From Nectonema munidae (lineage: Eukaryota; Nematomorpha; Nectonematoida; Nectonematidae), in NCBI GenBank assembly GCA_030549495.1, contig JAUIRK010000677.1, positions 310,001 through 374,000 of the forward strand: a stretch of DNA of 64,000 nt, read 5' to 3'. Positions 21,181 through 33,658 of this stretch are shown piece after piece. Position 1 is the stretch's first letter, and each line of letters starts with the position of its first letter. The notes under the pieces are model-generated. The model saw only the letters and a list, made by a program, of their open reading frames with translations, had not been told where the DNA came from and did no database searches. A program made the translations under genes and the position numbers.

Positions 21181-22450
21181 ATATTTTTTTTAAAAATATA
21201 TTAAAAATATATTATATTTTTATATTTTAGACAAAAAAGACGAAACTAAAGACCTCATGTGTATAAAAAAAGAAAATCAACTTTGAGAAATAAATGCCAA
21301 ATTGTTATTTATCGCAAGCTACACAAAAAAACCATGAATAATTGTGTAGCGTAATGTAATGCAACTATTTTAATTGCATTTCACAACTACGTCATGTGAC
21401 CGTTGTAACACATGTTTTTAAAATCATTTACTCAAACATGTTTATTAGGAGCTTTTCAAGCTCCGGAGACATTAAAAATATGAAAAAATGCTTTGCCAAG
21501 ATAATTTAAATGTCGTTTTTTAATATTCTCAAATAATACCCCCAGACTCAATGAATTTTTTCAAACTTTGTGAATCACATTGATATAAATATAGGGCAAT
21601 GGTGATTTTTGTGGACCACCAACTTTTTGGACTCGTTTAGCACAAAAATTAGTGGATAAAATTTTTGAATTTTTTTCTATTTAGGATCGTATTATATGAA
21701 GAGTGTGCTTAGAATACTTTCTTTTTAAAAATGTTCTCAAATTTTGTAGAAAATACCTCAACTCTACCTACTCATCATTCACTCATTTTCCTATCTCTAC
21801 ACTCAACATCACGTATTGCACTTTATCAATTAACTCGTTGTCTCCTATATATAATGGTGGTGATATATTTTTCGGTTTCCTATGCCATATTATGCATGAT
21901 ATATAGAAAACACTTTCAATAAGGGGTTTATAAATTCTATCGTATAGTTTTATATAATTTTTACTACAGTTCTATACTAAGGATTTTATATATTAAAATT
22001 TTATTTTTATTTTTTAGAAATTGATTTATTTTATTGGGAACACCATTTTAAATAAATTTATTTTTAATTCCATATAACGTGAATTTATAAGATTGAACTA
22101 TGGATAATATTTTATAAATTGTTTTCCAAATAGTCAAACAATGAAGTGTTATCGATAAATATTTATATGCGGTTTATAAGCGACTATAATTTTTTTTCAA
22201 TGGTCTTTTAAATAAATATGATTTAATAATATTTTTTTATTTCTCAGATTCTTTATCAGAGTATTGGTGAAATGACCTAATACTAAGAAAACTTAATGTA
22301 AAGCAAATTTCTTTTTAGCATTGATTTAAAATGAAAGGTGGAAATATTAAAATGTGAAAACTTACACAAAGAAATTCCTGGAGAATAAGTCGTTGTATGA
22401 AAGCTGTGGTGAGCCATATAAAATGATTTCTTTAATCTCTCACTACTCAT
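21181..22450. other. AT-rich stretch, no gene
   Basis: No coding region or clear repeat is seen. Two overlapping open frames at 21703-21922 are short and lack motifs. Confidence 0.5.
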
Positions 22451-22940
22451 TTATATAATCTTGTCTAAAAAAGATGAGAGAGCAATGCTGATAACGTTGT
22501 GGTAAAGTCGACATTCATTAGTAGTATATCGTGTTCTTACCTCTCTTTCCTTTACATAATCTTCATTAAACACTGTCCTTCTATGTTTCTCTACAGAGGT
22601 TGCGCATTGCACTTGTACAAAGTATTTACAATTCTTCAACTTGGATGCTAAGCTACTTCGCGCGATGATGACATGAAATAGACCATAAGCACACGCTCTT
22701 ATCTAAAGAGGAAGCGTGAAAGGCGCTATTTCGATAGAATTCTTCTAGGATTGAATTTATTGATGAAAAAAGGCAAAATATCCCTTCAACAGCTTTTACA
22801 ATGTTAGATATAATTGCAGTATACCAAAAGGCACAAGAAGATTTAGAGAGCACCCTGTGACATGAAAGAATGCATTTTTCATTATTAGCCTTGCTTCTTA
22901 CTTTTTTAATTATATTTGTATACGCAGCTCGCAAAAACAA
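22451..22940 (-). other. Minus-strand open frames of unclear status
   Basis: Two neighbouring open frames (62 and 95 residues) have a more mixed composition than their surroundings, for example TSVEKHRRTVFNEDYVKERE ending at a donor-like GTAAGAAC near 22540, and EEFYRNSAFHASSLDKSVC. They could be host exons, but I see no domain and the acceptor sites are weak, so I do not call them genes. Confidence 0.2.
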
Positions 22941-24205
22941 AAAGCAATGTAATAATTTATATAGACATTATAATTAGAATCAAATCGTGTCAAGTGTATT
23001 ATACAGCAAAACGCAGGTCGATTTGCCAGACTGCTATGTATCTTATTTACAAAATCGATGAAATTTAAAAATCATACTATACTACTTCAAACTTTTTAAT
23101 CAAGTTTTGCCAACTCTTTACATTTACAACATATTGCAATTCATGCTATATAATATTTTCAAAAAGTTGAGTCACATGTCCCAAAATTAAGTCTTCACTC
23201 ATAATTCACTCACATTGAAGTTATATCAATAGTCTGGCAAGACCATGGGGAGACAAGATGAATAAAGCGATGTTGCCAAGATATTCTTAAATTCAAGATC
23301 ATCAAATTCTGGAAAAACATACTGAGAGAAGAATTTCAATTTTATAAGCTGAGGAAAACTCTTATTAGTAATCTGGCAAGATCACTAGACACAACAAAAA
23401 TAAAGAAATCTTATATAAAGTATATATGAAGTGTAAAATGACAAGACTACGGGATACGACAAAGTTACATACAAAGAATACAAACCATAATTGGTTTAGC
23501 TAGCCTACTGTATATGTTATTTGCAATATCAATGAAATTTAAAGATCATACTTGGAGTCCTATCTTCAATGAAATTTTGCACAATATTTAAGAACATAAT
23601 ACACTGATAATGAATGATGTATAAACATTTTGAACTTGAGTCACATGATAAAATTATTGCTTTTCAAATTTAGACACGAGCAAGCCATATATAGCCTACG
23701 TATACTATTATATTACATGTAGAAAAACAATCGTATCATTTTGACATCTTTGAATAGATTTATTCTCTGTTGTGGTGATAGGACAATATTAGCTTGAGAA
23801 TTTTTTTTAAAATGCGTTAAATTTAAATTGTAATTCTGCCAACTATCATTCGTTTTTGCTTATAATGATTAGACCTTGCTTATCCATCTCTCTGTGTTTT
23901 ATCGTTATATTTATTAGACTGATCCTTATTTTGAGAAAAGAAAAGCTCATGAAAGGACGTTCTAGAAACCGTTTTCGATTCACCTGAAGCTTCTATATAT
24001 GTTCTCTAAGACATCTGTTCTCATGGTTCCTAGTTAAAATCGCAGAAAACTAAAATTTCCGTTACCAAAATCACTGACAACGAAAATTCCCTAAAACGAA
24101 AGCAACTGTAATCTTAGTTTTTTGGGGATTTTGGTAGCCGGGATATTAATTTTCGTAGATGTTAGTAGCGGCGATAGTTTTCAGAGATTGTTTTTCAGAT
24201 ATAGC
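22941..24205. repeat. Non-coding stretch with two diverged direct repeats
   Basis: The segment at about 23020-23200 (CAATGAAATTTAAA-like, CATACT, then TGAGTCACATG) recurs in the same order at about 23505-23670 (CAATGAAATTTAAAGATCATACT, then TTGAGTCACATGA). Nothing coding is seen in the interval or around it. Confidence 0.5.
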
Positions 24206-24208
24206 GCA

Positions 24209-26106
24209 GCACTGAACCCCATTTCCACCAGGTATGGCGAATGAAATGCGAAAAATAAGATTTAAATTTCCTTCCAAAGGTTTGGATATAAAAATCGCCT
24301 TTCTACCCAGAATTTTTCATATCCTGATAAAGTGAATGAAGCTTTTGATTCAATGCCATTTTGTAAGTCAATCTTTTCTCCTTGACTTTTATAATTCATT
24401 TCTTGGACATCAAACCCGAAAGGATCAAAACACAACTCAAGAAATTTAACATCAATCAAGTCTTTGAATCGTTCCTCCATATCTTATTTAAATGAATTTA
24501 TGTCATCAAAGTACACTTCTATAACATCATGTTCAATTTTTATGCCTTCTTTAAAAATAGAATTAAGATTGGGAAACTGATGAAAATCATGGCGGCATAA
24601 ACTTGAAGCGAATATCTCTCACTTGTTGATGACCCCACCAATAATTCCCTTAGCTTTTATTATGTTTGAAGATTTTCCTTGAAGTTTGAGATTAACATCA
24701 TTGAATTTTCCAAAAATAGCAGCCAGATAAGCAATATCATTTTGAATTGAACATATGTTTCATTACCCTCATCATCTAACAATTCTAAAATGCTCTTATA
24801 AAGTTCAAAAAATCATTTTCCTTCCGAGAACTATCTCACTTCTGTGCATCAAAAGAGAGCTAAACCCTTCTTCATTTTCCTTACAAAGATTTTTAAAAAG
24901 CCTATATTTATGTGAGCTTGTCTTTATTTTATTAATCCTTTTTATAATAATTTGTAAAGATTTGAAAAATTTGATGTCCTCATTTTACCAACGAGAGGTT
25001 GTAAATGAAGGACACAAAGAACCGTTAAAATTTCTCGACAAGTTCTTTTCAAATGGGCTAAAAAACCTTTGTGGCTCTTCCACACGCTAAAATATTTTTC
25101 AATGAAATGCTTTTTCCAAGAAAAAAGTTTTCTACAACCTTGAAAATTGTTGAACCCTTTGTATCACTAATCAGAGACTTGGCAAATAAAAATTCCTCTG
25201 TAAATTCTTGATGGTCATCAATGTATCTAACATAAGCAAGCAAAAGCAACTGATTGTTGATTCATCTATTTGTAAAACAAATTGTTTCAATCTTAACTGA
25301 TCACATAACGTAGTTTCTACGTATTTTGACATTTGATTAATTCCCGCCAATACTGTGTTGTTACTCAACACTCGAAATACAGTTCATCTTTGTTAACTTT
25401 GTCAGGGTGAATTTTTTCAAATGTTTACTTGACCGGGGAGGGGGGGGGCTTCATCGCTTCATTGGAAAATGATTTACCACAAATTAAACATAAATGTAAT
25501 TTATCTTTACTGGGACATTGAATAAGACCAAACTTCAAATAATTTGAGGAATATTGACCACAATTTCTCTTTTCAGACATCCACGACCCTATTTTGCATG
25601 GATCTTCGCAAACATCAGTTGCTGTAATATGCCAATACCCTTACACAAAAATTTTTACAAAGAAAGGACGTGTGATGTAATGCATGTTCCTCATCGCATG
25701 GTTGTAGTCAAGAGATAACAACAGCTCTATTGCTAATCGTACAATTCATTCACTCCCACTAATGAGGTGAGTGTGTGCCTATGTCAAGTTCGCATATTTA
25801 CGTAAGAGTCTTCGTGTCTTGTTTTATCAACGTGTGTCAATCTTATTAATGCATCTTATGATTGGCCAAATAGAGAAGATATGTCTTGGTTAATACTCAT
25901 TGCTGCAGCAATGATCAAAAAAATCAAAAAAGCAATAAATGATCAAATGCAGAACAATAAAAATTTCACTGTAAATTATATATAAAAAATATATAAAATT
26001 TAGAAGACAAATCTCATCGAAAGGCTTAGTGCCCCCTTTACATTAAACGCCCAAAATAAAAATTATAAAGCCCCAGGGGCGATAACGCCCAGGTTGGAAA
26101 CCCCTG
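24209..26106 (-). mobile_element. ZBED5-type hAT element, decayed
   Basis: Read on the minus strand, the element begins CAGGGGTTTCCAACCTGGGC at 26106, a hAT terminal repeat, and ends near 24209 in a diverged inverted copy (CACTGAACCCCATTTCC). A BED-like finger lies near 25440-25580 (YLKFGLIQCPSKDKLHLCLI then CGKSFSNEAMKP). The catalytic core follows with LKQFVLQIDEST near 25280, LLAYVRYIDDHQEFTEEFLF at 25180-25245 and STIFKVVENFF near 25120. The C-terminal part at 24262-24480 includes SGYEKFWVERRFLYPNLW. These match the hAT subgroup that also gave vertebrate ZBED5 and FAM200 genes. Stops and frame changes break the gene, and the part before the dimerisation segment is shortened. Confidence 0.85.
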
Positions 26107-26526
26107 CTCTATAATATGAAAAATAACATTCTAAGATTTCTCTATTGTGTGCATATGCTGACTGATTTCGGAATACTCGTTCCTATAATTGTTTTAGTAA
26201 ATCTTTCGGCTGTAAATATTTTTAGGCGAGCATTCTCTGGAGATTAAACTATTTATGTACTTTCCAAAATTGCAATGCTTAGATTCATGTAAACATATAA
26301 AAAGTATACAACAACAAACCCTAATCCCGACCCCTTGATCACATCACAGTTTGTACAGATTGTGGAAATTAGGTCTATTTTTATAAATAGAATATATTTT
26401 TATTTGAATTAATTTCATTATAAAATAAAACAATTTGTTAAATACAAAAATTCTTTCCTTATATCCCGCTGCAAACTGAAATAATGTGCTTAAATTTTAA
26501 TTTTGAAATGTATTTGGCAAAATGCA
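26107..26526. other. No feature seen
   Basis: AT-rich DNA with no coding region or repeat that I can identify. Confidence 0.5.
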
Positions 26527-26570
26527 CACATTTCCTTACAAAGATTTTTAAAAAGCCTTTTTTTTTTGTG

Positions 26571-26606
<36 letters not shown>

Positions 26607-26697
26607 TTTGAAAAGATTTAAAAAAAATGTTTTCTCTTTTTTTTTAAAAAAGGGGGGTTGTGAAGGAAAAAAACAAAAAAAAACATTAAACCCCCCA
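26527..26697. repeat. Homopolymer-smeared echo of part of the ZBED-type hAT
   Basis: It begins TTTCCTTACAAAGATTTTTA, identical to the hAT at 24877-24897, and then keeps the same order of words as 24897-25050, but with each base run lengthened: TGTGAGC becomes TGTGGG plus a run of about 32 T, AACGAGAGGTTGT becomes AAAAAAGGGGGGTTGT, and the GGACACAAAGAACC region becomes long A runs. Ordinary mutation does not usually do this; a low-quality read incorporated by the assembler does. Confidence 0.7.
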
Positions 26698-28358
26698 ACA
26701 CTTATTTAATTTTTATATATACATTGTACTATTATGATGATAAAAATTTAATACATTTTTAGAGAACTTACAATGATATTTTCACCGTTAATGTAAACTT
26801 GGTAAATGTAATATTTATATGATCTCTTTTATATTATTAGGATATTTTTAACAATTTGTGTTTAAAATAAAGAAGACTAAAATAAAATTTCATAGTAAAA
26901 ATATTTTTAGTATAAATTTTGGCCACTCTGCCTTACAGTGATCAATGAACATATTTAATTCGTGTTTAAATTTCAACCCTACAAAATGGAATAAAAATAT
27001 CTTTGTGCAAAATACATTATTATGATGAAAATAATTGGAAGAATTGTTGCAGCGCATCTTTTGCCTTTGTGATGATTAAATGCAAATGGTATGCAGATTT
27101 TTTATCGTGCAGGTCATATTCTTATCGTCCTCAAATGATGAAATGCTGGTTGAGTAATCGTTGACCAATCACTTTTCTTTACAAGGTGTCAAATAAGCAT
27201 GCGCATAACTTTCGCGTTTTTTCATGATTATTGACATGCGACATATCAATTGTTATTAATTTTGTACACTATTTTGTCAAGTTTGGAATTTCATTATTAA
27301 AATATATTTTCTCAGTCACAAAAGTGCAGAAGTTTTTAAAATTTTTTAAAGTTAGTTATATGGTCAGTTAATTATAAGCTAAGTTATAAGTTTGCTAGTT
27401 AATTAGCTGAGTTGTTATTACTCCACTTTATCTTTTAGCATTTTTATCCTATATGTCTATTTTTATAAATTTTGCGATTAAACGTAATTTTTTATTTGTA
27501 TTTGGCCAAATTAACATTTTATTTTAGTGACATGAAAAAAGGAAATACTTTCTTAAAAAATAAACTTACAAAACTATATATTATCGCCAATATAATTCCT
27601 ATTTAAATTTATTTTATGCTTACATTTATCTGTATGTGATTTGATAATTCGAATTACTGAGGACCTATCAAATTATTTAGAGTCATCCGAAGATTAAGTT
27701 AAATGAATTTGCTAATGTTCCTAATTCTGTTAAGTGGAAAATGCCTTTTTGATCATGACTATTCTACGATACTGCCATGTGATAATTTAATGAAGCAAAC
27801 TGGAGAAAACTTATTTGAATATATAATATTTTATAATGAAAGAACAAGAACGAACATCTCCAAGATACCATAAATTAAATGGGAAAGATGTATACGGATA
27901 CTTCTATATACCCTATAACTTTTAAAATAGTGATAAAAATGTCGATACTGTTGAGAAATTTTATCGTTTGTGCATACCTTTATAGTACAGATAATAATAA
28001 TCAAAGATTAAAATGAATTCATTGATTTACTTATGTAATACTAATTCTTTTACGCAAAATTTAAAACGCAATTTGAACTCAAGTAATTATAAATCTATAA
28101 AATGACAAAAATATGTTTGTTTAATTTTTAATATACCGTTACGCAAGCCTTAAAATGGACATTATATATGATAAAAGTCGAAGCATAATTTTTAAAATTT
28201 TTGAATTGTCCATCTTTTATAGTGGTGATATTAATACATTATTGCACAAGTATCAAATTTGAAAATTTCAGAAAATATTTAGAAATCAGATTCAAATAGA
28301 TAAAATAAAAAATATACAAATTTCAGCAATTTTCGAAAACCAGGTACAATTGAATAAT
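26698..28358. other. AT-rich stretch, no gene
   Basis: No coding region is seen on either strand. A compositionally richer patch at 27040-27240 contains an ATGCAAAT octamer (27080) and a CCAATCA word (27165); with no gene beside it I do not call a promoter. Confidence 0.5.
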
Positions 28359-28626
28359 CAAGGCCGGCCTTAGGCCACTGCAACCTTTGCGGCGGCAGTG
28401 GGCCCCGCGCTTCTCATTTTTCAATTTGATGATATATTGTATGATTTCGCCAAATGCAAAGTAAAGTTACTATGATCGTCATTTTGTGTTAATGAAAAAG
28501 AATAAAACAAATCCCTTTTCTTTTTTTCAAAATCTTATTTCTCACTTTTAATCTTTTTTCCTACCCACACTGGGCCCCGCGCAATCCTTTTTTCATAGGG
28601 CTCCGCGAACACTAGGCCCGGCCCTG
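28359..28626. mobile_element. hAT MITE, 268 bp, with 8-bp target duplication
   Basis: The left end reads CAAGGCCGGCCTTAGGCCAC and the right end, reversed, CAGGGCCGGGCCTAGTG. Further inward both sides carry GGGCCCCGCGC. The flanking 8-mers TGAATAAT (28351-28358) and TGAATAAA (28627-28634) agree at seven of eight bases. There is no coding capacity. The GC-rich ends stand out sharply from the AT-rich flanks. Confidence 0.88.
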
Positions 28627-28634
28627 TGAATAAA

Positions 28635-29155
28635 TCATAAATTAATTCATTGCACTGTCCTTTTTTATATTTAAATATAAATTAGTCGATGTAATATATG
28701 ATAAAAACAACAAAATCATTTTGTGAAATGTCTATTTCATATAGCGATATTAATATATTATTGCCAAATTTTACATTTGTTATAAAGTTCCGTTTACTTC
28801 AAAAATTTTAAAAAATATTTGAAAATTAGTTTCAAATAGACATAATGAAAAATGTTCAAATTTCATTTATTTTGGAAAATTATGTTTTAAACAATTGAAT
28901 AGAACATACGTCTCTGGGGTAGTTATTCTTCATGAGATCCCTAAGTTTTAAAACTAAAATAAAACATAGTCTCTGAGTTTCAACTTAAATGCAAATATAG
29001 TTTTAATCAATATTCAATTTTGAAATTAGCATTGAATGAGACGTGAGTAAACTGTTTTATAAAAAGTAATATTTATCAAAAAATGGTTCGCATATTTAAA
29101 TTCAGTAAAAAAATTGTTAACATTTTGATGTATCGCACGCCTTATTTGGATTGAT
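28635..29155. other. AT-rich stretch, no gene
   Basis: No coding sequence. Words around 28780-28880 resemble those around 28250-28330 (for example AAAATATTTGAAAATTAGTTTCA and AAAATATTTAGAAATCAGATTCA in the same order), so a diverged duplication flanks the MITE. Confidence 0.45.
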
Positions 29156-29159
29156 TTGA

Positions 29160-29495
29160 GGCAATTAGCTTGATCGACTTTTTTACCCGTCGACCTATAG
29201 AACATTTGTCTTCACATCGACCCCCACCCCAAATAGAAATGTTTCATAAAAATATTAATCAATGTCTAAGAATTAATAGAAAAAATACAAACCAAAAAAT
29301 GTTTCATATATCCTATACTATATACAATGTTCTAAGCTAAGTTTTTAAAAAAAAAGGAGATTTACTACTACTATACAGGAAAAAAAGCATAGCACAAATT
29401 GGTCAGTTTGTCTATCTTATCGACCCCAAATTTCTGTTATCGACCCCCAAGTGTCGATATCGACCACTTTGCCGACCCGTGGCTTAAACGGTAGA
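29160..29495. mobile_element. Probable hAT-derived repeat with GTCGAC-rich ends
   Basis: Both ends are rich in TCGACC words (CCCGTCGACC near 29187, TATCGACCCC near 29418, TGTCGATATCGACCACTTTG near 29452). The right end, reversed, reads CACGGGTCGGCAAAGTGGTC, close to the common hAT terminus starting CAGGGGTCGGCAAA. The left terminus is not clear and no target duplication could be read. There is no gene inside. Confidence 0.5.
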
Positions 29496-29499
29496 CAAA

Positions 29500-32111
29500 T
29501 CCAAGATGTCATCTTCAAATGAGTGGATTAGGGTGACGAACGTTCAAATATTAAACCTTCTATGAATGATAATAGCAAATATATAAATTTTGGAAAAGAA
29601 TTTGAATAAGAATTTTTATTTAATGAATTCATTAAAACAAAAGAATATAATTTTATATATTCCCCAAGAATATAATTTAGGAGAATGTACAAATGATAAA
29701 AAATTTAGTTTTGTGTACATTTCAACAATTAAGAGGATAAAATATTTAAAGAAACATGAAGATGTTTTCATCTGTAACTAAAAATTTAAAAAATTGAAAG
29801 AGTGCACACAAATTAAATTAACATAAAATTTACGTGGCAAGATGATTGCTATATAATATCATTTTAAGTAATTTGACATCTTTATGATAAAATGATAGAA
29901 TTCTCTATCGAAAAAAATCATTAAAATATTTTATTTGACAATAAGTGATTGATTTATCATCACATGTTTTCACGAGATAATTGGGCACACAAAACACAGA
30001 TTAAGTTGTTGTGCTTTTATCAATGATTTAGATTTGGATTCGAAAAGTTTCAATAGCGTTACTCTTCTCTTCCTTTGTTTTATGAGCTTTGGCCAAAATG
30101 CTATCACAGGAATTTTTGATAGAAATCTAAAATAAATATATACCAGAAAACAAATATAACTTGATAAAATGATTATCTTGTAAAAATCAGAAACTTTTTT
30201 ACATCAAACTTTTTTTCTTAACTTGAGTGTTATTATATACGAATTGTCAAGAAATAAATAAAATTTACACACTTTTTTAACGAGACATTATGCAGATAAA
30301 AAGTTATTGAAGTGTAGCTTTTTCTCAACTATTTTAATATTGTTCATTATTAAGGCAAACAAATCTTATATTTTATGCCTGGCATACTGTCAATCTACCC
30401 TTATTGAGTATAGGCAGTACTTTAACGTCTTTTGATTTGTCTATTTTTCGAGGCTGAATATTGTCACTTAGCAAAAAAACGAACTAAATTTAAAGAAAAT
30501 TTGGCATTTGAAAAGGACTAGCGGTAAAAATTACTCTTTATGGATTTTCCAAAAACATTGAAGGTTTTTTAAAATAATAAAACTAGTAAAGAAGTCTGCT
30601 ATTTATTGGCATATTTTAAATGGCGACCGGTTTTTTGTTTCCAGATAAGTTGATCCTCGATGCACCATACCTAAGGGTAAAGAAGCGAAAAGACCAATTG
30701 TTACATTTACAAATTGATTACCGTTAAATTTGACGGTTGCCACGCTATTCCAGAGAAACGAAAGTACAAGGACTTGAACAAGCGACTGAAAAATATTGTT
30801 TTGCAGTATGATTCACAAAAACCGAATTCCGGGAGCGGTTTCAAGCATTTTACATCCTTAAGACTATCTAGCCTTCCTTCTTTTTTAAAACATTTTTATA
30901 AGTTTTCCTTTTAATGAGCATTGTTTCTGTACAAAGCTTCTTGACTGTTTTCTTTTTTTATTTGAATGATGTTATTGAAATTATTCATAATAAATCAACT
31001 CCCATTTGAATAAATATAAGAGAATGGAGCATTTACGTAAAAATAAATTTACAAGAGATGGGGCATGAAAAAATTAATAGAAGTTCATTATTTCTTCGTT
31101 AATAAGTTGTAATGAAATGAACCGCTATCAAACTACACGCAATCAAATAAGCGGGAATTAACGACATAGAAGCATATTGAATGTGAAGTAAAGGAATCAA
31201 ATTTAAAAGTTGAAAATGAATACAATGTTGGACACTCATATAATTTTTTATCTTAAGCAAAACTTAACTTAATCTTATCAAGTTTAAAAACATTGAAACT
31301 CTTAAAGTTATAACTATCATAATTTTACCTTTATTTATATCTTGAAAATTATGCCTTCAAGATTATCCAAAACATGAGAGATAAACAATGTCATTAAAAT
31401 TATATCAAAGAACCTGCAAATACTTTCAAATTCGAAAATTGCAAACTTTTTTAAGAAGGAAAGGTTAGGATTGGCTACACACGGATTCTTAAGACTACTA
31501 TATGAGGGGTGACTGACCATAGTAGGTCTGCCATGTATAAGGGTATACTTAGTGTGTGTTAAATATTCCTTAATAAGATAACACAGTCAGATTTACATAA
31601 ATGTTGAATCACCAAATTGGTAGAGTTTAATTATATGTGAAAAAAGTTATTCGAACCAGCTCTAAAATTTTTAATGCAATTGCAAAAACAACTTAGAAAG
31701 TCGTAAAGTCTTATCGCCAAACAAAAAATGAGTTATCCAGTTAGTGAGATAGCAGCCATATTTCATGTATTTAATAAGTTTGGTCCTGCTCCTAGACCTT
31801 AAAAAACAATAAATGTTGCAAAAAAGCATCCAATATAAAATTCTGTTCAAAATTAAACATGTCATAAGGAGATGTTAACCCTATATGAGGCAGGATAAAA
31901 AAGTGTGCTTGTAAGGCAGGGAGCAGATTCTGCTCGCGAAAGAAAAATTGAGAATTGAGAGAAAAGTGAGTGATGATATTTAGATGAATGTTATGTTTAT
32001 ATTTTAAAGGTTCTGAATTTGATGGTGGTATTTATTTTCCAATTTTTTTTGCTAATTATTATCAGTCAAATTGACAGTAGCTGTCAATAAGATATTTTTT
32101 TATGCATAAAC
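29500..32111. other. Mostly featureless stretch
   Basis: I see no certain gene. Around 30640-30860 a short stretch translates as RIPKGKEAKRPIVTFTN-like sequence, which faintly recalls LINE ORF1 proteins, but it is too short to call. Minus-strand open frames at 31335-31520 and 31671-31865 have no motif. Confidence 0.4.
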
Positions 32112-32529
32112 TCATCTTGGAAGAAGATTTGGCCTTCAGCTGTTAAAAATTTCACGGATTTTCTAAAACCCGACTCAGATATTTCTGAGATTGAACTTTT
32201 AGCAAGACGTTTTGGTGGAGAAGGATTTGATGGCATGAGAGAAGAAGAAATTCGTGAAAAATTACTAAGAGAAAGAGTAGAAGAATTGACTAATGAAGAA
32301 TTAAATGACTTCTTAAACGCAGAAGAAGTGGAAGAAGAAAACGATCAGACACAAGAAGAATCAGCTCCAGAATCATGGACTTTGGAGTAATTGGGTGAAA
32401 TAAAGAGAGCTTGGAAACAGTTTGAATCACTAATTTTCCAATATGACTCTTCTTTAGAAAGATCTTTTTTTACCAAAGCCAAATTTGAAAAAGGCATCTC
32501 TCCTTATATGGAGATAATGAAAGAATAAG
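32112..32529 (+). pseudogene. Tigger/pogo transposase, C-terminal remnant
   Basis: An open stretch from 32112 translates as SSWKKIWPSAVKNFTDFLK, then RRFGGEGFDGMREEEI and ERVEELTNEELNDFLNAEE, then an acidic run, and after one stop near 32388 continues with SLERSFFTKAKFEKGISPY to 32529. This order (KIWPxxV, GEGF, EELTNEEL, acidic run, FxKGxxPY) is that of the C-terminal tail of Tigger-type DDE transposases of the Tc1/mariner superfamily. The catalytic domain and the CENP-B-like DNA-binding part are not present in recognisable form upstream. The fragment is little damaged for its length. Confidence 0.82.
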
Positions 32530-33640
32530 TGAGATGCTCTTCAATGAGTCAGTTCCAGTTTCTCTCGCGCGCCAGTTTTCAACGTCTGAATTTTTTAATT
32601 GAAGAAAAAGATTTTAAGTTTTTTGAATATTTTTATTGGTTTTGACTTTTTCAATAAATGTTTTTGTGACTTATTTTGCAAGTTAGTTTTTATGATTATA
32701 TGAAAATTGCATAATAGCAATGGAGAAAAAAACTGAATAATATGTTTGAAAACATGAAAAACTTTAATCAAGAAGTCAAGTGAAAGCACACTAGTGTTAG
32801 ATATAGTGGTGAAGCCGTGTAAATTTATTTAAAATATCAAAAAATTGTATTCGCGCTTTTAGCTATTCGCGGGGATTTTGACTTACGATTGATCATTTTA
32901 AATATGTAAAGTGGTATTAATAAATTTCTTTCTTTAATCTAAATTATTTAGTTTATAAATATTATTGTTTCTAAATTCTATTACTTTAAAAATTTAATTA
33001 CATTAGGTACTAAAAGATTTCAATAGATTTAGTACGAATCTATTTTTAATTTAAATAAACAGATTTTTCTACTTTTGATTAATGTTTTTTAGATTTAAAA
33101 AATAAATTATTATCAAATACTTTGTTTATATTGTCTGCTTTCATTTATTTTTAATGATAATTAATTCCTTATTTTATACTATTTTAAAAGAATTAAAAGT
33201 TTTCTAGATTTTATATAGTAAATTATTATAATATACTTTTTTTTATATTATTGTTTCCTTTAATATATTTTTAATGATACTATAAATCCCTTTCTTTATT
33301 TTATTTTAAAATAGGTCTTAAGATTATTTTATTAAAAAAAATTTTTTTTTTTTATTTATTTTAATATTTAGTTGGTGCGGTCAAATTTTTTACCTAAAGT
33401 AGTGCGATGGGGTATTAAAATACCGCAATATTTATTTAAACAATTATCAAAAAAAAACTTATGAAAAAATGGGTAAGTACAAGACTTAAAAAAGTTTTTA
33501 AAATTTAAAAGATATTTAGAAATTTTATAACGTAATTTCTTGAAAAGAAATAAAATATCTTAACGCCATCTAAAAAATAAAATTTTTAAAAATTTATTTG
33601 TCAAAAAATTTAAGTATATGTATTTACACAATATTTTCAC
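32530..33640. other. AT-rich stretch, no gene
   Basis: Nothing coding. A short GC-richer word (CTATTCGCGGGGATTTTGAC near 32862) may be a worn Tigger end but stands alone. Much of 32930-33360 is made of T- and A-rich near-repeats with TTTTAATGATA words. Confidence 0.45.
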
Positions 33641-33658
33641 ACAATACTCTTTGGTGAT

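Noticed and set aside
24755-25090. Plus-strand 111-residue frame with hydrophobic stretches
   Set aside because: It lies antisense to the hAT transposase motifs on the minus strand and has none of its own.
27040-27240. ATGCAAAT octamer and CCAATCA considered as a promoter
   Set aside because: No gene starts nearby on either strand, and such words occur by chance in AT-rich DNA.
31671-31865. Possible transposase helix-turn-helix near 31.7 kb upstream of the Tigger C-terminus
   Set aside because: The plus-strand translation (YPVSEIAAIFHVFNKFG) is too short and does not match the CENP-B-like domain expected for Tigger.
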